This document shows positions 9,359 through 17,810 of a stretch of DNA of 64,000 nt, piece by piece. Position 1 is the first letter of the stretch. Each line of letters starts with the position of its first letter. Below the pieces are notes generated by a model, which saw nothing but the letters and a program-made list of their open reading frames with translations, ran no database searches and was not told where the DNA came from. Source of the stretch: Porphyromonas pasteri (GTDB taxonomy: Bacteria; Bacteroidota; Bacteroidia; Bacteroidales; Porphyromonadaceae); NCBI RefSeq assembly GCF_014647755.1, contig NZ_BMPU01000006.1, positions 1 to 64,000 on the forward strand, given 5' to 3'. Made by a program: the position numbers and the translations under genes.

Positions 9359-9457
9359 TAGCGCACACGAAGTGAGCACAATACCTAAAAGTGAGTATTT
9401 CACGGCCCCCTATCTCCCCACTGCTGGGGTACTCCGTAGCACCGACATAAAGCACCG

Positions 9458-9495
9458 CCGCCCGGCCGTCTCCGTGAAGGGAGAGGGCCGGGCGG
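9458..9495. terminator. Hairpin after fabD
   Basis: A GC-rich 16-bp inverted repeat with one mismatch (9458-9473 and 9480-9495) lies 35 bp past the fabD stop and before the TonB receptor gene. Confidence 0.65.
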
Positions 9496-9529
9496 AGGTC
9501 TATTGGGGGGTATAGAGCGGAGGCGGAGC

Positions 9530-10417
9530 TTACTGCTTACCTTCGGTCTCTACTGCGGGAGCGATCTTCTTGACCAGCCCCTGAAGGACAGCACCAGGGC
9601 CTACTTCGACGAAGCGCGTAGCACCGTCAGCGACCATAGCCTGTACGCTCTCCGTCCAGCGTACGGGAGCCGTCAGCTGAGCGATGAGGTTCTTCTTGAT
9701 GCCGTGCGTGCAGTTGACAGCGTGGGCTGGTACATTCTGATAGATGGGGCAGCGAGGTGAGTGGAACTCCGTAGCCTCGATAGCTTCGGCGAGCGCGACG
9801 CGAGCAGGCTCCATCAGAGGTGAGTGGAAGGCACCACCGACGTTGAGGCGCAGAGCACGCTTAGCACCAGCTTCCTTGAGGGCTTCGCAAGCGCGGTCGA
9901 CAGCGTCGACATCACCCGAGATGACGAGCTGACCAGGGCAGTTGAAGTTGGCAGCGATGACTACCCCACCCTCGATGGTCTTGAGGATCTCGACGACCTT
10001 CTCATCGGGCAGACCGAGGATAGCAGCCATCGTACCAGGGTTAGCTTCGCAAGCCTCCTGCATAGCCAGAGCACGCTTGGAGACGAGACGCAGACCGTCT
10101 TCGAAGCTCAGCGCACCAGCAGCGACGAGTGCGGAGAACTCACCGAGAGAGTGACCAGCGACCATATCGGGCTGGAATTCGTCACCGAGGCAGAGCGCAC
10201 GGATGACGGAGTGTAGGAAGACCGCGGGCTGCGTGACCTTCGTCTGCTTGAGCTCTTCATCCGTACCAGCGAACATAATGTCCGTGATGCGGAATCCGAG
10301 GATATCGTTGGCCTTCTCAAAGAGCTCCTTGGCTAAGGGATGATTCTCATAAAGCTCCTTCCCCATACCCACGAACTGGGCGCCTTGGCCAGGGAATACA
10401 TAAGCTGTCTTACTCAT
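9530..10417 (-). CDS. fabD: Malonyl-CoA:ACP transacylase
   Basis: Moves malonyl from CoA to acyl carrier protein, supplying fatty acid synthesis in the cytoplasm. The 295-aa protein has the expected length, the N-terminal FPGQGAQFVGMG (8-19), the nucleophile serine in GHSLGEFSAL (Ser90), and the later histidine in GGAFHSPLMEPA. It is the last gene of a minus-strand set with pepD (48-bp gap) and the flippase-like protein, and a hairpin follows. Confidence 0.95.
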   Translation of the reverse strand: MSKTAYVFPGQGAQFVGMGKELYENHPLAKELFEKANDILGFRITDIMFAGTDEELKQTKVTQPAVFLHSVIRALCLGDEFQPDMVAGHSLGEFSALVAAGALSFEDGLRLVSKRALAMQEACEANPGTMAAILGLPDEKVVEILKTIEGGVVIAANFNCPGQLVISGDVDAVDRACEALKEAGAKRALRLNVGGAFHSPLMEPARVALAEAIEATEFHSPRCPIYQNVPAHAVNCTHGIKKNLIAQLTAPVRWTESVQAMVADGATRFVEVGPGAVLQGLVKKIAPAVETEGKQ

Positions 10418-10465
10418 TTACTAAATTCTTCTTGTGATGATATACTTAGGGTCTTGGTATGCGAA

Positions 10466-11920
10466 TTAAATCAGCTCCAGCGCCTTGACGAGGACCTTCC
10501 AGGTGCGCTCGACAGAGGCGATGTGCACCTTCTCGTCAGGAGAGTGGGGCGAGCGAAGGTCAGGACCGATGGAGATCATATCCATATCAGGCATGACGCC
10601 CTGGATGATACCACACTCCAGCCCTGCATGGACGACAGTGATCTCGGGGGACTTACCCGTGACCTCTTCGTAAGCGCGGCGCATCGTCTTGAGGACGGCG
10701 GAGGCAGCATTGGGCGCCCAGCCGTTGTAGGCACCAGCGAACTCGACCTCAGCACCGGCCAGATTCATCGCACTCTCGATCTGAGAAGCGACGTATTCCT
10801 TGCGGCTCTCCGAGGAGCTACGCAGCATGAAGGTAGCGGTGAAGGTACCGTCGCCGACGAAGATCTTCGCCATATTCGTAGAGGACTCTACGATGCCAGG
10901 GAAGTCGGTGAGCATGCTCTGCACGCCATTGATGCACGCATCGAGGGCGCCGATGACGCCGTCCTGGATCTCTTCGGGGATGACCGTCTTCGGTAGATCC
11001 GTGCGCTCAAGGCTGAGGCTGATGCCGTCCTCGATATTCTTATACTCCGTCTGCAGAGTGTCGAGGAAGTCCGAAGCGAACTCCCACAGGCCGTCAGCCT
11101 CTGCTTCGGGGATGGTCACGAGCGCGAAGGCTTCGCGAGGGATCGCATTGCGAGCTGAGCCCCCTTCGAGGTGCACGAGGCGAGCGCCGTAGCTGGCGAT
11201 AGCCTCCTTGAGGAAGCGTACGAGCTGCTTATTAGCGTTGGCACGGCCGAGGATGATATCCATACCCGAGTGACCTCCGCGCAGCCCCGTCAGGCTGATG
11301 CGCACAGCGATATCCCCTTCGGGCGTGGGCTCCTGATCCTTGTACTCGAGCTTGACGTTGACATCAAGGCCACCTGCACAGCCAGCGAAGAGAAGACCTT
11401 CGTCCTCGCTGTCGAGGTTGATGAGGATATCTCCCTTAGAGAAGCCAGGCTGTAGGCCGTTGGCACCGACCATACCGACCTCTTCGTCTACGGTGAAGAG
11501 GGCTTCGAGGGGGCCGTGCTTGAGGGTATCGTCGGAGAGAACGGCCATCATATAGGCTGCGCCGATACCATTGTCTGCGCCGAGCGTCGTATCACGCGCC
11601 GTCACCCACTCGCCATCGATGTAGGCATCGATGGGGTCCTTGGTGAAGTCATGCTCGATGTGGCTATTCTTCTGGGGCACCATGTCGATGTGGGCCTGCA
11701 GGGTCACCACGGGGCGTCCTTCGAGGCCAGGAGTAGCAGGCTTGCGGATGAGTATATTGCCCGTAGCATCATGCTGAGCCTCGAGGTTCAGACGCTTTGC
11801 CAGAGCAAGGAGGTACTCTTGGACCGCCTCAGTGTGGAACGTCGGGCGGGGGATCTGTGTGAGATCATAGAAGTAGCTCCACACGTGAGCAGGAGACAGG
11901 GTCTTGATTTCAGCAGCCAT
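10466..11920 (-). CDS. pepD: Aminoacyl-histidine dipeptidase (M20)
   Basis: Cytosolic metallo-dipeptidase of the PepD/carnosinase-like M20 family that splits dipeptides such as Xaa-His. The 484-aa protein has the metal motif AHIDMVPQK (His77, Asp79), the bridging Asp116 in LGADNGIG, the catalytic Glu pair in TVDEEVGMVGA, HAGLECG further on, and the family C-terminus SPDEKVHIASVERTWKVLV. It fits a peptide-using lifestyle. It sits 39 bp after the flippase-like gene and 48 bp before fabD, probably one transcript. Confidence 0.93.
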   Translation of the reverse strand: MAAEIKTLSPAHVWSYFYDLTQIPRPTFHTEAVQEYLLALAKRLNLEAQHDATGNILIRKPATPGLEGRPVVTLQAHIDMVPQKNSHIEHDFTKDPIDAYIDGEWVTARDTTLGADNGIGAAYMMAVLSDDTLKHGPLEALFTVDEEVGMVGANGLQPGFSKGDILINLDSEDEGLLFAGCAGGLDVNVKLEYKDQEPTPEGDIAVRISLTGLRGGHSGMDIILGRANANKQLVRFLKEAIASYGARLVHLEGGSARNAIPREAFALVTIPEAEADGLWEFASDFLDTLQTEYKNIEDGISLSLERTDLPKTVIPEEIQDGVIGALDACINGVQSMLTDFPGIVESSTNMAKIFVGDGTFTATFMLRSSSESRKEYVASQIESAMNLAGAEVEFAGAYNGWAPNAASAVLKTMRRAYEEVTGKSPEITVVHAGLECGIIQGVMPDMDMISIGPDLRSPHSPDEKVHIASVERTWKVLVKALELI

Positions 11921-11959
11921 AGTCGATTCGTTCTTAAGATGAATAATGGATAGTTATGC

Positions 11960-12991
11960 TCAGCGCACGCTCGCAGCTGGTGCGGTGCGTCTGCGCGTGT
12001 AGTGTCTATTGATGATGGGAAGAGCGATGATCGCGATGAGGCCCACGAGCGTGATCCACAGCGTCTGCGCTGTGTGCACGATGAGGGCGAAGTCCTTCGC
12101 AGGCTGGGTAGCCATACCAAAGGTAGTGAAGGTAATGATGACCGCAGCATGCCACGCCCCCATACCCGCCTGGACGGGCACGATGACCGACATACTACTC
12201 ATGGCGAAGGCGATGCTTGCCACGGAGAGGGGAAGGTCGCGCGTAGCCTCGAAGGCAAAGAGCGCGAAGTAGAAGTAGCAGAAGTACCCGATCCAGATGA
12301 GGAGCGTCAGGAGGAGGAAGCGCCCACGATGTGGCATATAGCGGATGCTCATCATCCCGTCCCAGATATGCAGGAAGAACTGTGCGATACGGCTCCCACG
12401 GCGGTAGCGCAGGAGCCAGATGAAGCCTCCGAGAGCGAGCAGCCCGAAGGCCACCAGCACCACCGACCACGGGGAGTAGATGAAGGCGCGGAGTGAGGCC
12501 TCCAGCTCGGGGTGGGAGGCGAAGTAACCGATGAAGAAGTCTGTCGAGCTGAGGATAATGCCGAGGAGGATCAGCCCCAGCATCGTCACGTCCGTCAGGC
12601 GGTCGACGATGAGTGTACCGAAGAGCCCAGCGAAGGGGATGTCCTCACGGCGCTCCATCTCTACGCAGCGCCATACCTCACCCGAGCGAGGTATCCCCAT
12701 GTTCACCGTATAGGAGCCAAGCACCGTGCAGACGGCATTGATGCGCCGTGGAGGTGCTTCGCCAGCGGTGAGCGGGCGCACAAGGAGCTCCCAGCGCAAG
12801 CCTCGGCAGAGATTGCTCATGAGTCCAAAGAGGAGGCTGAAAAGGAGGATGGGATAGTTGACCCCCGTACGGAGGGTCTCCTGCAGCTCGTGCCAGTCGG
12901 TATCACGATAGAGGCCATAGAAGCCCAACCCACCGAGGAGCAGTGGGACTACAATCCAGAGGATGGACTTAAGGGTAGGATGGATCTTCAT
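11960..12991 (-). CDS. Lysylphosphatidylglycerol synthase-like / UPF0104 membrane protein
   Basis: Integral membrane protein of the flippase-like domain family (UPF0104, related to the transmembrane part of MprF and AglD); the transported lipid is unknown. From the start at 12991 it has 343 aa with about 7-8 hydrophobic helices, beginning ILWIVVPLLLGGLGFYGLY. It includes the family-like stretch NLCRGLRWELLVRP and a C-terminal helix followed by a basic tail. The frame is open to 13045, but the ATG at 12989-12991 gives the normal N-terminus. It heads the pepD-fabD run and is divergent from rsmA. Confidence 0.8.
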   Translation of the reverse strand: MKIHPTLKSILWIVVPLLLGGLGFYGLYRDTDWHELQETLRTGVNYPILLFSLLFGLMSNLCRGLRWELLVRPLTAGEAPPRRINAVCTVLGSYTVNMGIPRSGEVWRCVEMERREDIPFAGLFGTLIVDRLTDVTMLGLILLGIILSSTDFFIGYFASHPELEASLRAFIYSPWSVVLVAFGLLALGGFIWLLRYRRGSRIAQFFLHIWDGMMSIRYMPHRGRFLLLTLLIWIGYFCYFYFALFAFEATRDLPLSVASIAFAMSSMSVIVPVQAGMGAWHAAVIITFTTFGMATQPAKDFALIVHTAQTLWITLVGLIAIIALPIINRHYTRRRTAPAASVR

Positions 12992-13093
12992 TCGACACAC
13001 ACCCACTCGAGAGGCGGGCAAAGCTCGAGGCTCGGCACCACGCAAGGGAGTGTACTCTAATAGCTCTTAATAAATTGTACTACTTTAGTATAG

Positions 13094-13101
13094 CAAATGT
13101 A
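13094..13101 (-). promoter_or_regulatory. Putative -7 box of the flippase-pepD-fabD run
   Basis: TACATTTG on the minus strand in the short divergent region before rsmA. The -33 region would overlap the rsmA start and shows no TTTG. Confidence 0.35.
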
Positions 13102-13122
13102 ATAAGTTTTTAGTTATCTCCC

Positions 13123-13926
13123 ATGCAGCAAGTTAAAGCCAAGAAGGCGTTAGGCCAACATTTTCTCACCGATCTCTCTATCGCCGAGCGCATCGCCGAC
13201 AGCATCTCCAGCCACCGCGATCTGCCTGTACTTGAGATCGGTCCTGGCATGGGAGTACTGACCCAATTCCTCCTGGAGAAGGGCTACGACACGCACGTCA
13301 TCGAGATCGACACCGAGTCAGTAGCCTACCTCAAGGCGCATTTCCCCGCGCTCGAGGGGCGCATCATCGAGGGTGACTTCCTCAAGATCCCCATCGAAGA
13401 CTACTTCCCTGGCGACACCCCCTTCGCCCTCATCGGCAACTACCCCTACAACATCTCCTCGCAGATCTTCTTCCGTATGCTCGACTACCGCGAGCGCATC
13501 CCTTGCTGCGCCGGTATGCTCCAGCGTGAGGTCGCCCAGCGTCTGGCGTCTCCTCCAGGCAACAAGGACTACGGCATCCTGAGCGTCCTCCTGCAGGCAT
13601 GGTATGATGTAGAGTACCTCTTCACCGTCGATGAGCACGTCTTCAACCCGCCCCCCAAGGTCAAGAGTGGCGTCATCCGCCTCATCCGCAATGAGCGCAC
13701 CGACCTCGGCTGCTCCGAAGCCCTCTTCAAGCAGGTCATCAAGACGGGCTTCAACCAGCGTCGTAAGACCCTGCGCAACTCACTCAAGGCGCTCTTCGGA
13801 GCCGACTACGCGGGCTACACGTCAGAGATCTTCTCCAAGCGCCCCGAGCAGCTCGGTGTCGAGGACTTCGTCACACTGACGCGCCTCCTCGAGGAGCATC
13901 AGGCGCAGGCCGCTGCTAAGGCGTAG
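13123..13926 (+). CDS. rsmA: 16S rRNA dimethyladenosine transferase
   Basis: KsgA/RsmA dimethylates two adjacent adenines in the 3'-terminal hairpin of 16S rRNA using S-adenosylmethionine. The 267-aa protein has KKALGQHFL (7-15), the SAM motif EIGPGMG (38-44), [10 protein letters not shown], and the catalytic NYPYN at 106-110, with the usual C-terminal [12 protein letters not shown] helix. It is a single gene, closed by a strong terminator at 13944. Confidence 0.95.
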   Translation: MQQVKAKKALGQHFLTDLSIAERIADSISSHRDLPVLEIGPGMGVLTQFLLEKGYDTHVIEIDTESVAYLKAHFPALEGRIIEGDFLKIPIEDYFPGDTPFALIGNYPYNISSQIFFRMLDYRERIPCCAGMLQREVAQRLASPPGNKDYGILSVLLQAWYDVEYLFTVDEHVFNPPPKVKSGVIRLIRNERTDLGCSEALFKQVIKTGFNQRRKTLRNSLKALFGADYAGYTSEIFSKRPEQLGVEDFVTLTRLLEEHQAQAAAKA

Positions 13927-13943
13927 CATTTACACGACACGAT

Positions 13944-13980
13944 AAAGCGGGCTCAGATGATAGTCATCTGAGCCCGCTTT
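13944..13980. terminator. Terminator after rsmA
   Basis: A perfect 17-bp inverted repeat (13944-13960 and 13964-13980) with a 3-nt loop, A-rich before and TTT at the end. Confidence 0.85.
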
Positions 13981-14043
13981 CGTATCTCTATTCGTCACGC
14001 TTGGGAGCCGCATTCTCCATCCTTATAGTGAAGGGTGGCACGA

Positions 14044-14166
14044 ACCCATATTGGTCGGTAGGCGAACTACTACTGGTCAGCGATCGGACCAGTAGTGGTC
14101 ACGATGCGAAGCAGTACTGGTCGATATTAGTTACCAGTACTGGTCACTTCGTCGACCAGTACTGGT
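14044..14166. repeat. Free-standing 22-bp palindrome array A
   Basis: Six units start at 14044, 14066, 14088, 14110, 14133 and 14155 (steps 22, 22, 22, 23, 22). Each is a 12-bp palindrome or near-palindrome, with ACCAGTACTGGT the best form, followed by a variable 10-11-bp spacer. It lies between the terminators of convergent rsmA and the GH92 gene. It matches the array at 61430 in phase and partly in spacer sequence (TCACGATGCGA). Confidence 0.9.
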
Positions 14167-14250
14167 TCACCCAAAGACCTCCCAAAGGGGGCATTCTGAG
14201 TTACGCCTTCTCGCGCACGGAGTATCGTGTGAGTGAGGCAAATAAACGAT

Positions 14251-14293
14251 CGCTCCCCCACCCCGTGCAGCTGTGGCACGAGGCGGGGGAGCG
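14251..14293. terminator. Hairpin after the GH92 gene
   Basis: CGCTCCCCC (14251-14259) pairs with GGGGGAGCG (14285-14293), with further pairing of GTGC and GCAC inside. It lies just past the stop codon of the minus-strand GH92 gene. Confidence 0.6.
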
Positions 14294-14321
14294 GTATGAC
14301 TTTTTAAGAGCAGTGCGCGGT

Positions 14322-16601
14322 CTATTCCGTCAGCTCGACGCGCTCCGCAGAGGGAGGAGGCGTAGTCGCACCCCAGCTCTTATTGGGGCGAGAGCCCATG
14401 GTGAAGACGAGCTTGCCACCGGCAGCCAGATCGCTGTGGCGAATCCAAGGGCGATCGAGGGGCTTGCCGTTGAGCGTAGCCTTCTGGATGTACTTGTTCT
14501 CCGAGGAAGCGCCTTCCGCCTCGATGACGAAGGTGCGCCCCGAAGCCAGACGCAGTGTCACCTTCGAGAAGAAGGGCGTACCGATGTTGTACACAGGTAT
14601 CCCAGGGGTCACGGGGTAGATACCCATCATAGAGAAGACCACGAAGGCTGTCATACCACCACCGTCTTCGTCACCAGGCATACCCATCAGGTCGCCACGG
14701 AACCAGGTGTCGATAAGCTTACGCACCAGACGCTGCGTGCGCCAGGGAGCACCAGCGTAGTTGTAGAGATAGGGGATGTGGAGGCTGGGCTCGTTCGACA
14801 TAGCGAACTGCCCGACGTTCCCCGTCTGGTCGGGGAGTTTGCTGTAGAACTCCCACTTCGACATGCTGAGTGGTGTGCGCAGGGTCTCGTCCAGACGCGC
14901 GATGAAGCGCTCGCGACCGCCCATCAGATAGATGAGGTCAGCGGGGTTGTGCTGTACGTCCCAGCGGTAGGTGTAGGCATTGTTCTCATCGTAGTAGTCA
15001 CGTGCACCGAGGCCACCAGAGAGCTCATAGTTGAAGGGCTCGATGAAGCGACCCTTCTTATTCTTGGGGTGGAAGAAGCCCGTATCGTAATTGAAGAGCT
15101 TGCGGTAGTCGTAGGAGCGACGCAGGTAGTCCGCACTCTCCACGTCGTGGCCGGAGAACTTCGCCAGCTGCGAGAGGCACCAATAGTCGTAAGCAGCAGC
15201 GAGGCTGACGGCGACACTCTGACGCTTCTCCCACAGCGTCACCTCGGGGACGGTCTCCTTCTCCCCGATATCCAGACCTGGGAAGTAGCCTTCCTTATCC
15301 ATAAACTCCGAGAGTACCCCCTTGGGGCGGCGTGTCCAGGGCAGGTAAGACTTCTCCGCCATCGTCTTCTTCGCTGCTTGGTAAGCAGCACTCAGGTTGA
15401 AGCCCGAGAGCCCCTTAGCATAGGCATCAGCGAAGGTGGCGATGGTATGCGAGCCGTTCATGCGGTGCGTGTCACCCGTGACTTCGGGGAAGGTAGGCAG
15501 CCATCCCTCGGGGCTCTGCTCGGCCATACGGAGGTAGCTCGTGAGCATCTGCTGCTCCTTCACAGGGTCGAGGAGGATGCGTAAGGGGTGCGCAGCGCGG
15601 TAGGTATCCCACAGCCAGTCGTCGGTGTAGAAGGGTACGCCCTCGTCATCGTGGACCTTCTTGTCGAAGCCACTCCAGTAGTGGCCGTCCTCCGAGAGGC
15701 AGATCATACGCTCATAGGTGCGGTAGAGGGAGGTGTAGAAGACACGGCGCTCCTCAGGAGTACCGCCCTCGATCTCGACCTTATCCAGGGCCTTAGACCA
15801 CTCGTTGCGCCCGTACTTAGCGACGATATCGACCTCGAAGGACTGGATCTCCTGCTCGACGTTGCGCTTAGCCTGCTCAACGCTGATGTATGACACGCCG
15901 TAGCGGAGGGTCACGCCCTGCTTAGCGAAGGAGAGGCAGAGGGTATTGCCACGTGCCACGCCATCGACCGTCGCGAGGCGGCCCGTGAGCGTATCACGGA
16001 CGAGGCGCTCCGTGGGCTCTGCATCCATCTCAGCATAGAGATAGACACGCGTAGAGTCCTCGAGCTGCTGGTAGCCGAAGAGGTTCTTCCCCGAAGCGAC
16101 GAGCTCCCCATCGGGCGTAGAGAAGACAAGGTGATGGCCTGCCTTAGCCCGCTCGAAGTTGAACTGATAGATCGCACTGCGGTACGAGGGAGCATAGCGC
16201 ACACGCACCTCGGGCTCCAGCAAGGTCACCTCATAGAGGTAGGGACGGACGCTCTCGCTATCGTAGCTATAGCGTGACACCTCGGGGAGGCTATCGGCGA
16301 GGGCACTCAGCGGACTGATAGCGAAGGCCGACACACCACGGTGCGACGTCAGGATCACCGGGAGGCCTGCGATCTGCTCAGAGGCATAGTCCGTACGCTG
16401 CGGATGCACACGCATCATCCCATTAGGCAGATGCACTGTGGGGAAGGTGGGCACAAGGAGATGGCTAATATTCCCTATGTAGGGGTCTACATAGTCGATC
16501 GGGTCAAGGCTCTTTGAGCGACCAAGACCCGCCGAGGAGCAGCCTACCAGTACGAGGCTGAGCAGGAGGCCCGCCAGGAGCGAGCGTGTCTGATGATGCA
16601 T
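14322..16601 (-). CDS. GH92 alpha-mannosidase, lipoprotein
   Basis: Calcium-dependent exo-alpha-mannosidase family that trims alpha-linked mannose from host N-glycans, mainly alpha-1,2; the linkage here is not provable from sequence. The 759-aa protein has a lipoprotein signal peptide with lipobox LVLVGC (Cys21) and an N-terminal beta-sandwich starting DYVDPYIGN. The catalytic (alpha/alpha)6 domain contains PFYTDDWLWDTYRAAHPL and the signature MPGDEDGGGMTAFVVFSMMG with the acidic catalytic residues. It is likely surface or periplasmic. A TATCTTTG box is at 16680-16687. With GH110 at 34374 it points to host glycan foraging. Confidence 0.92.
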   Translation of the reverse strand: MHHQTRSLLAGLLLSLVLVGCSSAGLGRSKSLDPIDYVDPYIGNISHLLVPTFPTVHLPNGMMRVHPQRTDYASEQIAGLPVILTSHRGVSAFAISPLSALADSLPEVSRYSYDSESVRPYLYEVTLLEPEVRVRYAPSYRSAIYQFNFERAKAGHHLVFSTPDGELVASGKNLFGYQQLEDSTRVYLYAEMDAEPTERLVRDTLTGRLATVDGVARGNTLCLSFAKQGVTLRYGVSYISVEQAKRNVEQEIQSFEVDIVAKYGRNEWSKALDKVEIEGGTPEERRVFYTSLYRTYERMICLSEDGHYWSGFDKKVHDDEGVPFYTDDWLWDTYRAAHPLRILLDPVKEQQMLTSYLRMAEQSPEGWLPTFPEVTGDTHRMNGSHTIATFADAYAKGLSGFNLSAAYQAAKKTMAEKSYLPWTRRPKGVLSEFMDKEGYFPGLDIGEKETVPEVTLWEKRQSVAVSLAAAYDYWCLSQLAKFSGHDVESADYLRRSYDYRKLFNYDTGFFHPKNKKGRFIEPFNYELSGGLGARDYYDENNAYTYRWDVQHNPADLIYLMGGRERFIARLDETLRTPLSMSKWEFYSKLPDQTGNVGQFAMSNEPSLHIPYLYNYAGAPWRTQRLVRKLIDTWFRGDLMGMPGDEDGGGMTAFVVFSMMGIYPVTPGIPVYNIGTPFFSKVTLRLASGRTFVIEAEGASSENKYIQKATLNGKPLDRPWIRHSDLAAGGKLVFTMGSRPNKSWGATTPPPSAERVELTE

Positions 16602-16679
16602 GGACGATAAATGAAACTTGGGAGGACAGCCCCCTATAGACGAGATGCCTTAGCACTCACCTGCAGGGCATATTCTCCT

Positions 16680-16687
16680 CAAAGATA
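16680..16687 (-). promoter_or_regulatory. Putative -7 box of the GH92 gene
   Basis: TATCTTTG on the minus strand, 79 bp before the start codon and immediately downstream of the preceding operon's terminator. Confidence 0.5.
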
Positions 16688-16693
16688 ACGAAA

Positions 16694-16726
16694 AAGCCCC
16701 ATCTATCAGCGGGATAGATGGGGCTT
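16694..16726. terminator. Terminator after the OmpA-domain gene
   Basis: A perfect 14-bp inverted repeat (16694-16707 and 16713-16726) with a 5-nt loop. On the minus strand it is followed by a TTT run. Confidence 0.85.
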
Positions 16727-16755
16727 CTTGCTATGTGGATAGCGTGCCGATGGGC

Positions 16756-17805
16756 TTACTTCTTCAGCTCAATGTCGACACGTCGAGCGCTGCTCTTGAG
16801 GTCGGTATTGCGATCGACACCACCAGCGATGCTGATGAGGCGATCAGGCGATATACCGCAAGCGATGAGGTAGTCAAGGACAGCCTGACTACGGCGCTGC
16901 GAGAGACGCTCGTTCACGAGGGCATTCCCTTCGGGGGAAGCGTAGCCCGTGAGGTAGAGCTTCATATCGGGATCGCCTGCGAGGACGCGATAGACTTCAT
17001 TGAGTGCGAGGCGTGCTTCGGGGAGCAGATCGCTCTTACCTACGGCGAAGAAGACCTGACGCTTGAAGTAGGAGACGACGACCGTGTCCGTGCGGACCTC
17101 TGTCTTCGTCTGCACCTCGGGCTGCAGGGGCTGCTGAATGACCGTAGGAGCGGGCTGCTGGATCACCGTGGGAGCGGGCTGCTGGATGATCACCTGAGGC
17201 TGCTGTGCGGGCTGAGCCTGCTGAGCGGCACGCAGAGCTGCGAGCTCCTGCTGGAGCTCGCGCAGGAGCGAGTCGCTCGAGCTATTATCTACGACGGGCT
17301 GCCGGATGATCGTCTGCTTCTGGCCCTTAGAGCGAGCGGGCAGGACGATAGCATCGCGGTCCGAGTCACGGCGCTGCAGGAGGAGGAGCATCAGCTGCTC
17401 GAGGCGGTCGAGACGGCTATTGCTCACCTGAGGCTGTACCTGGGGCGCAGCTTGGGGTGCGTAGGTATAGTTCACGCTACCAGCAGGTGCGTAGGGCATG
17501 GGCTGCTGGACGGGTGCTACACCACCGAGACCGAGGGCACTGAGGAGCATCTGCAGCTTCACCAGACGGAGGTCTTCGGCCGTGAGGCCGTAGGTCGTCT
17601 GCTTGGTCTGCTGCTGGCTCTCCGATGCGATACGAGCTTCGGCGACAGCACGCACGGCACGCATCAGATCTTCCTCAGAGAGGGTGATGAGCGTGTCGGC
17701 CGCAGTGAGAGGCTGACTCACGCTCTGCCCTGCGCTCTGTGCCAGGGCGACAGAGCTAACAGAGAAGAGGGAGAGAGCAAGGAGGAGGGACTTCATAGGA
17801 CGCAT
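16756..17805 (-). CDS. OmpA-family peptidoglycan-binding protein
   Basis: Exported 349-aa protein. It has a signal peptide (LLLALSLFSVSSVALAQS), a long middle region rich in glutamine and proline with repeats such as QQPAPTVIQ near residues 205-225, and a C-terminal OmpA-like domain (about 235-349). The domain includes VFFAVGKSDLLPEARLALNE, LTGYASPEGN and NERLSQRRSQAVLDYL. Such domains bind peptidoglycan non-covalently; there is no barrel, so it is probably periplasmic. Its start is only 5 bp past the stop of the 805-aa barrel protein, so the two form one operon and probably work together at the cell wall and outer membrane. Confidence 0.85.
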   Translation of the reverse strand: MRPMKSLLLALSLFSVSSVALAQSAGQSVSQPLTAADTLITLSEEDLMRAVRAVAEARIASESQQQTKQTTYGLTAEDLRLVKLQMLLSALGLGGVAPVQQPMPYAPAGSVNYTYAPQAAPQVQPQVSNSRLDRLEQLMLLLLQRRDSDRDAIVLPARSKGQKQTIIRQPVVDNSSSDSLLRELQQELAALRAAQQAQPAQQPQVIIQQPAPTVIQQPAPTVIQQPLQPEVQTKTEVRTDTVVVSYFKRQVFFAVGKSDLLPEARLALNEVYRVLAGDPDMKLYLTGYASPEGNALVNERLSQRRSQAVLDYLIACGISPDRLISIAGGVDRNTDLKSSARRVDIELKK

Positions 17806-17810
17806 GTCTC

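Noticed and set aside
14044-14166. CRISPR array
   Set aside because: Repeat is only 12 bp, palindromic and variable, spacers are 10-11 bp, and no cas genes are present.
14001-15584. A 527-codon open frame antisense to the GH92 gene and across array A
   Set aside because: It runs through the rsmA-side terminator region and the palindrome array into the mirror of a clear GH92 gene.
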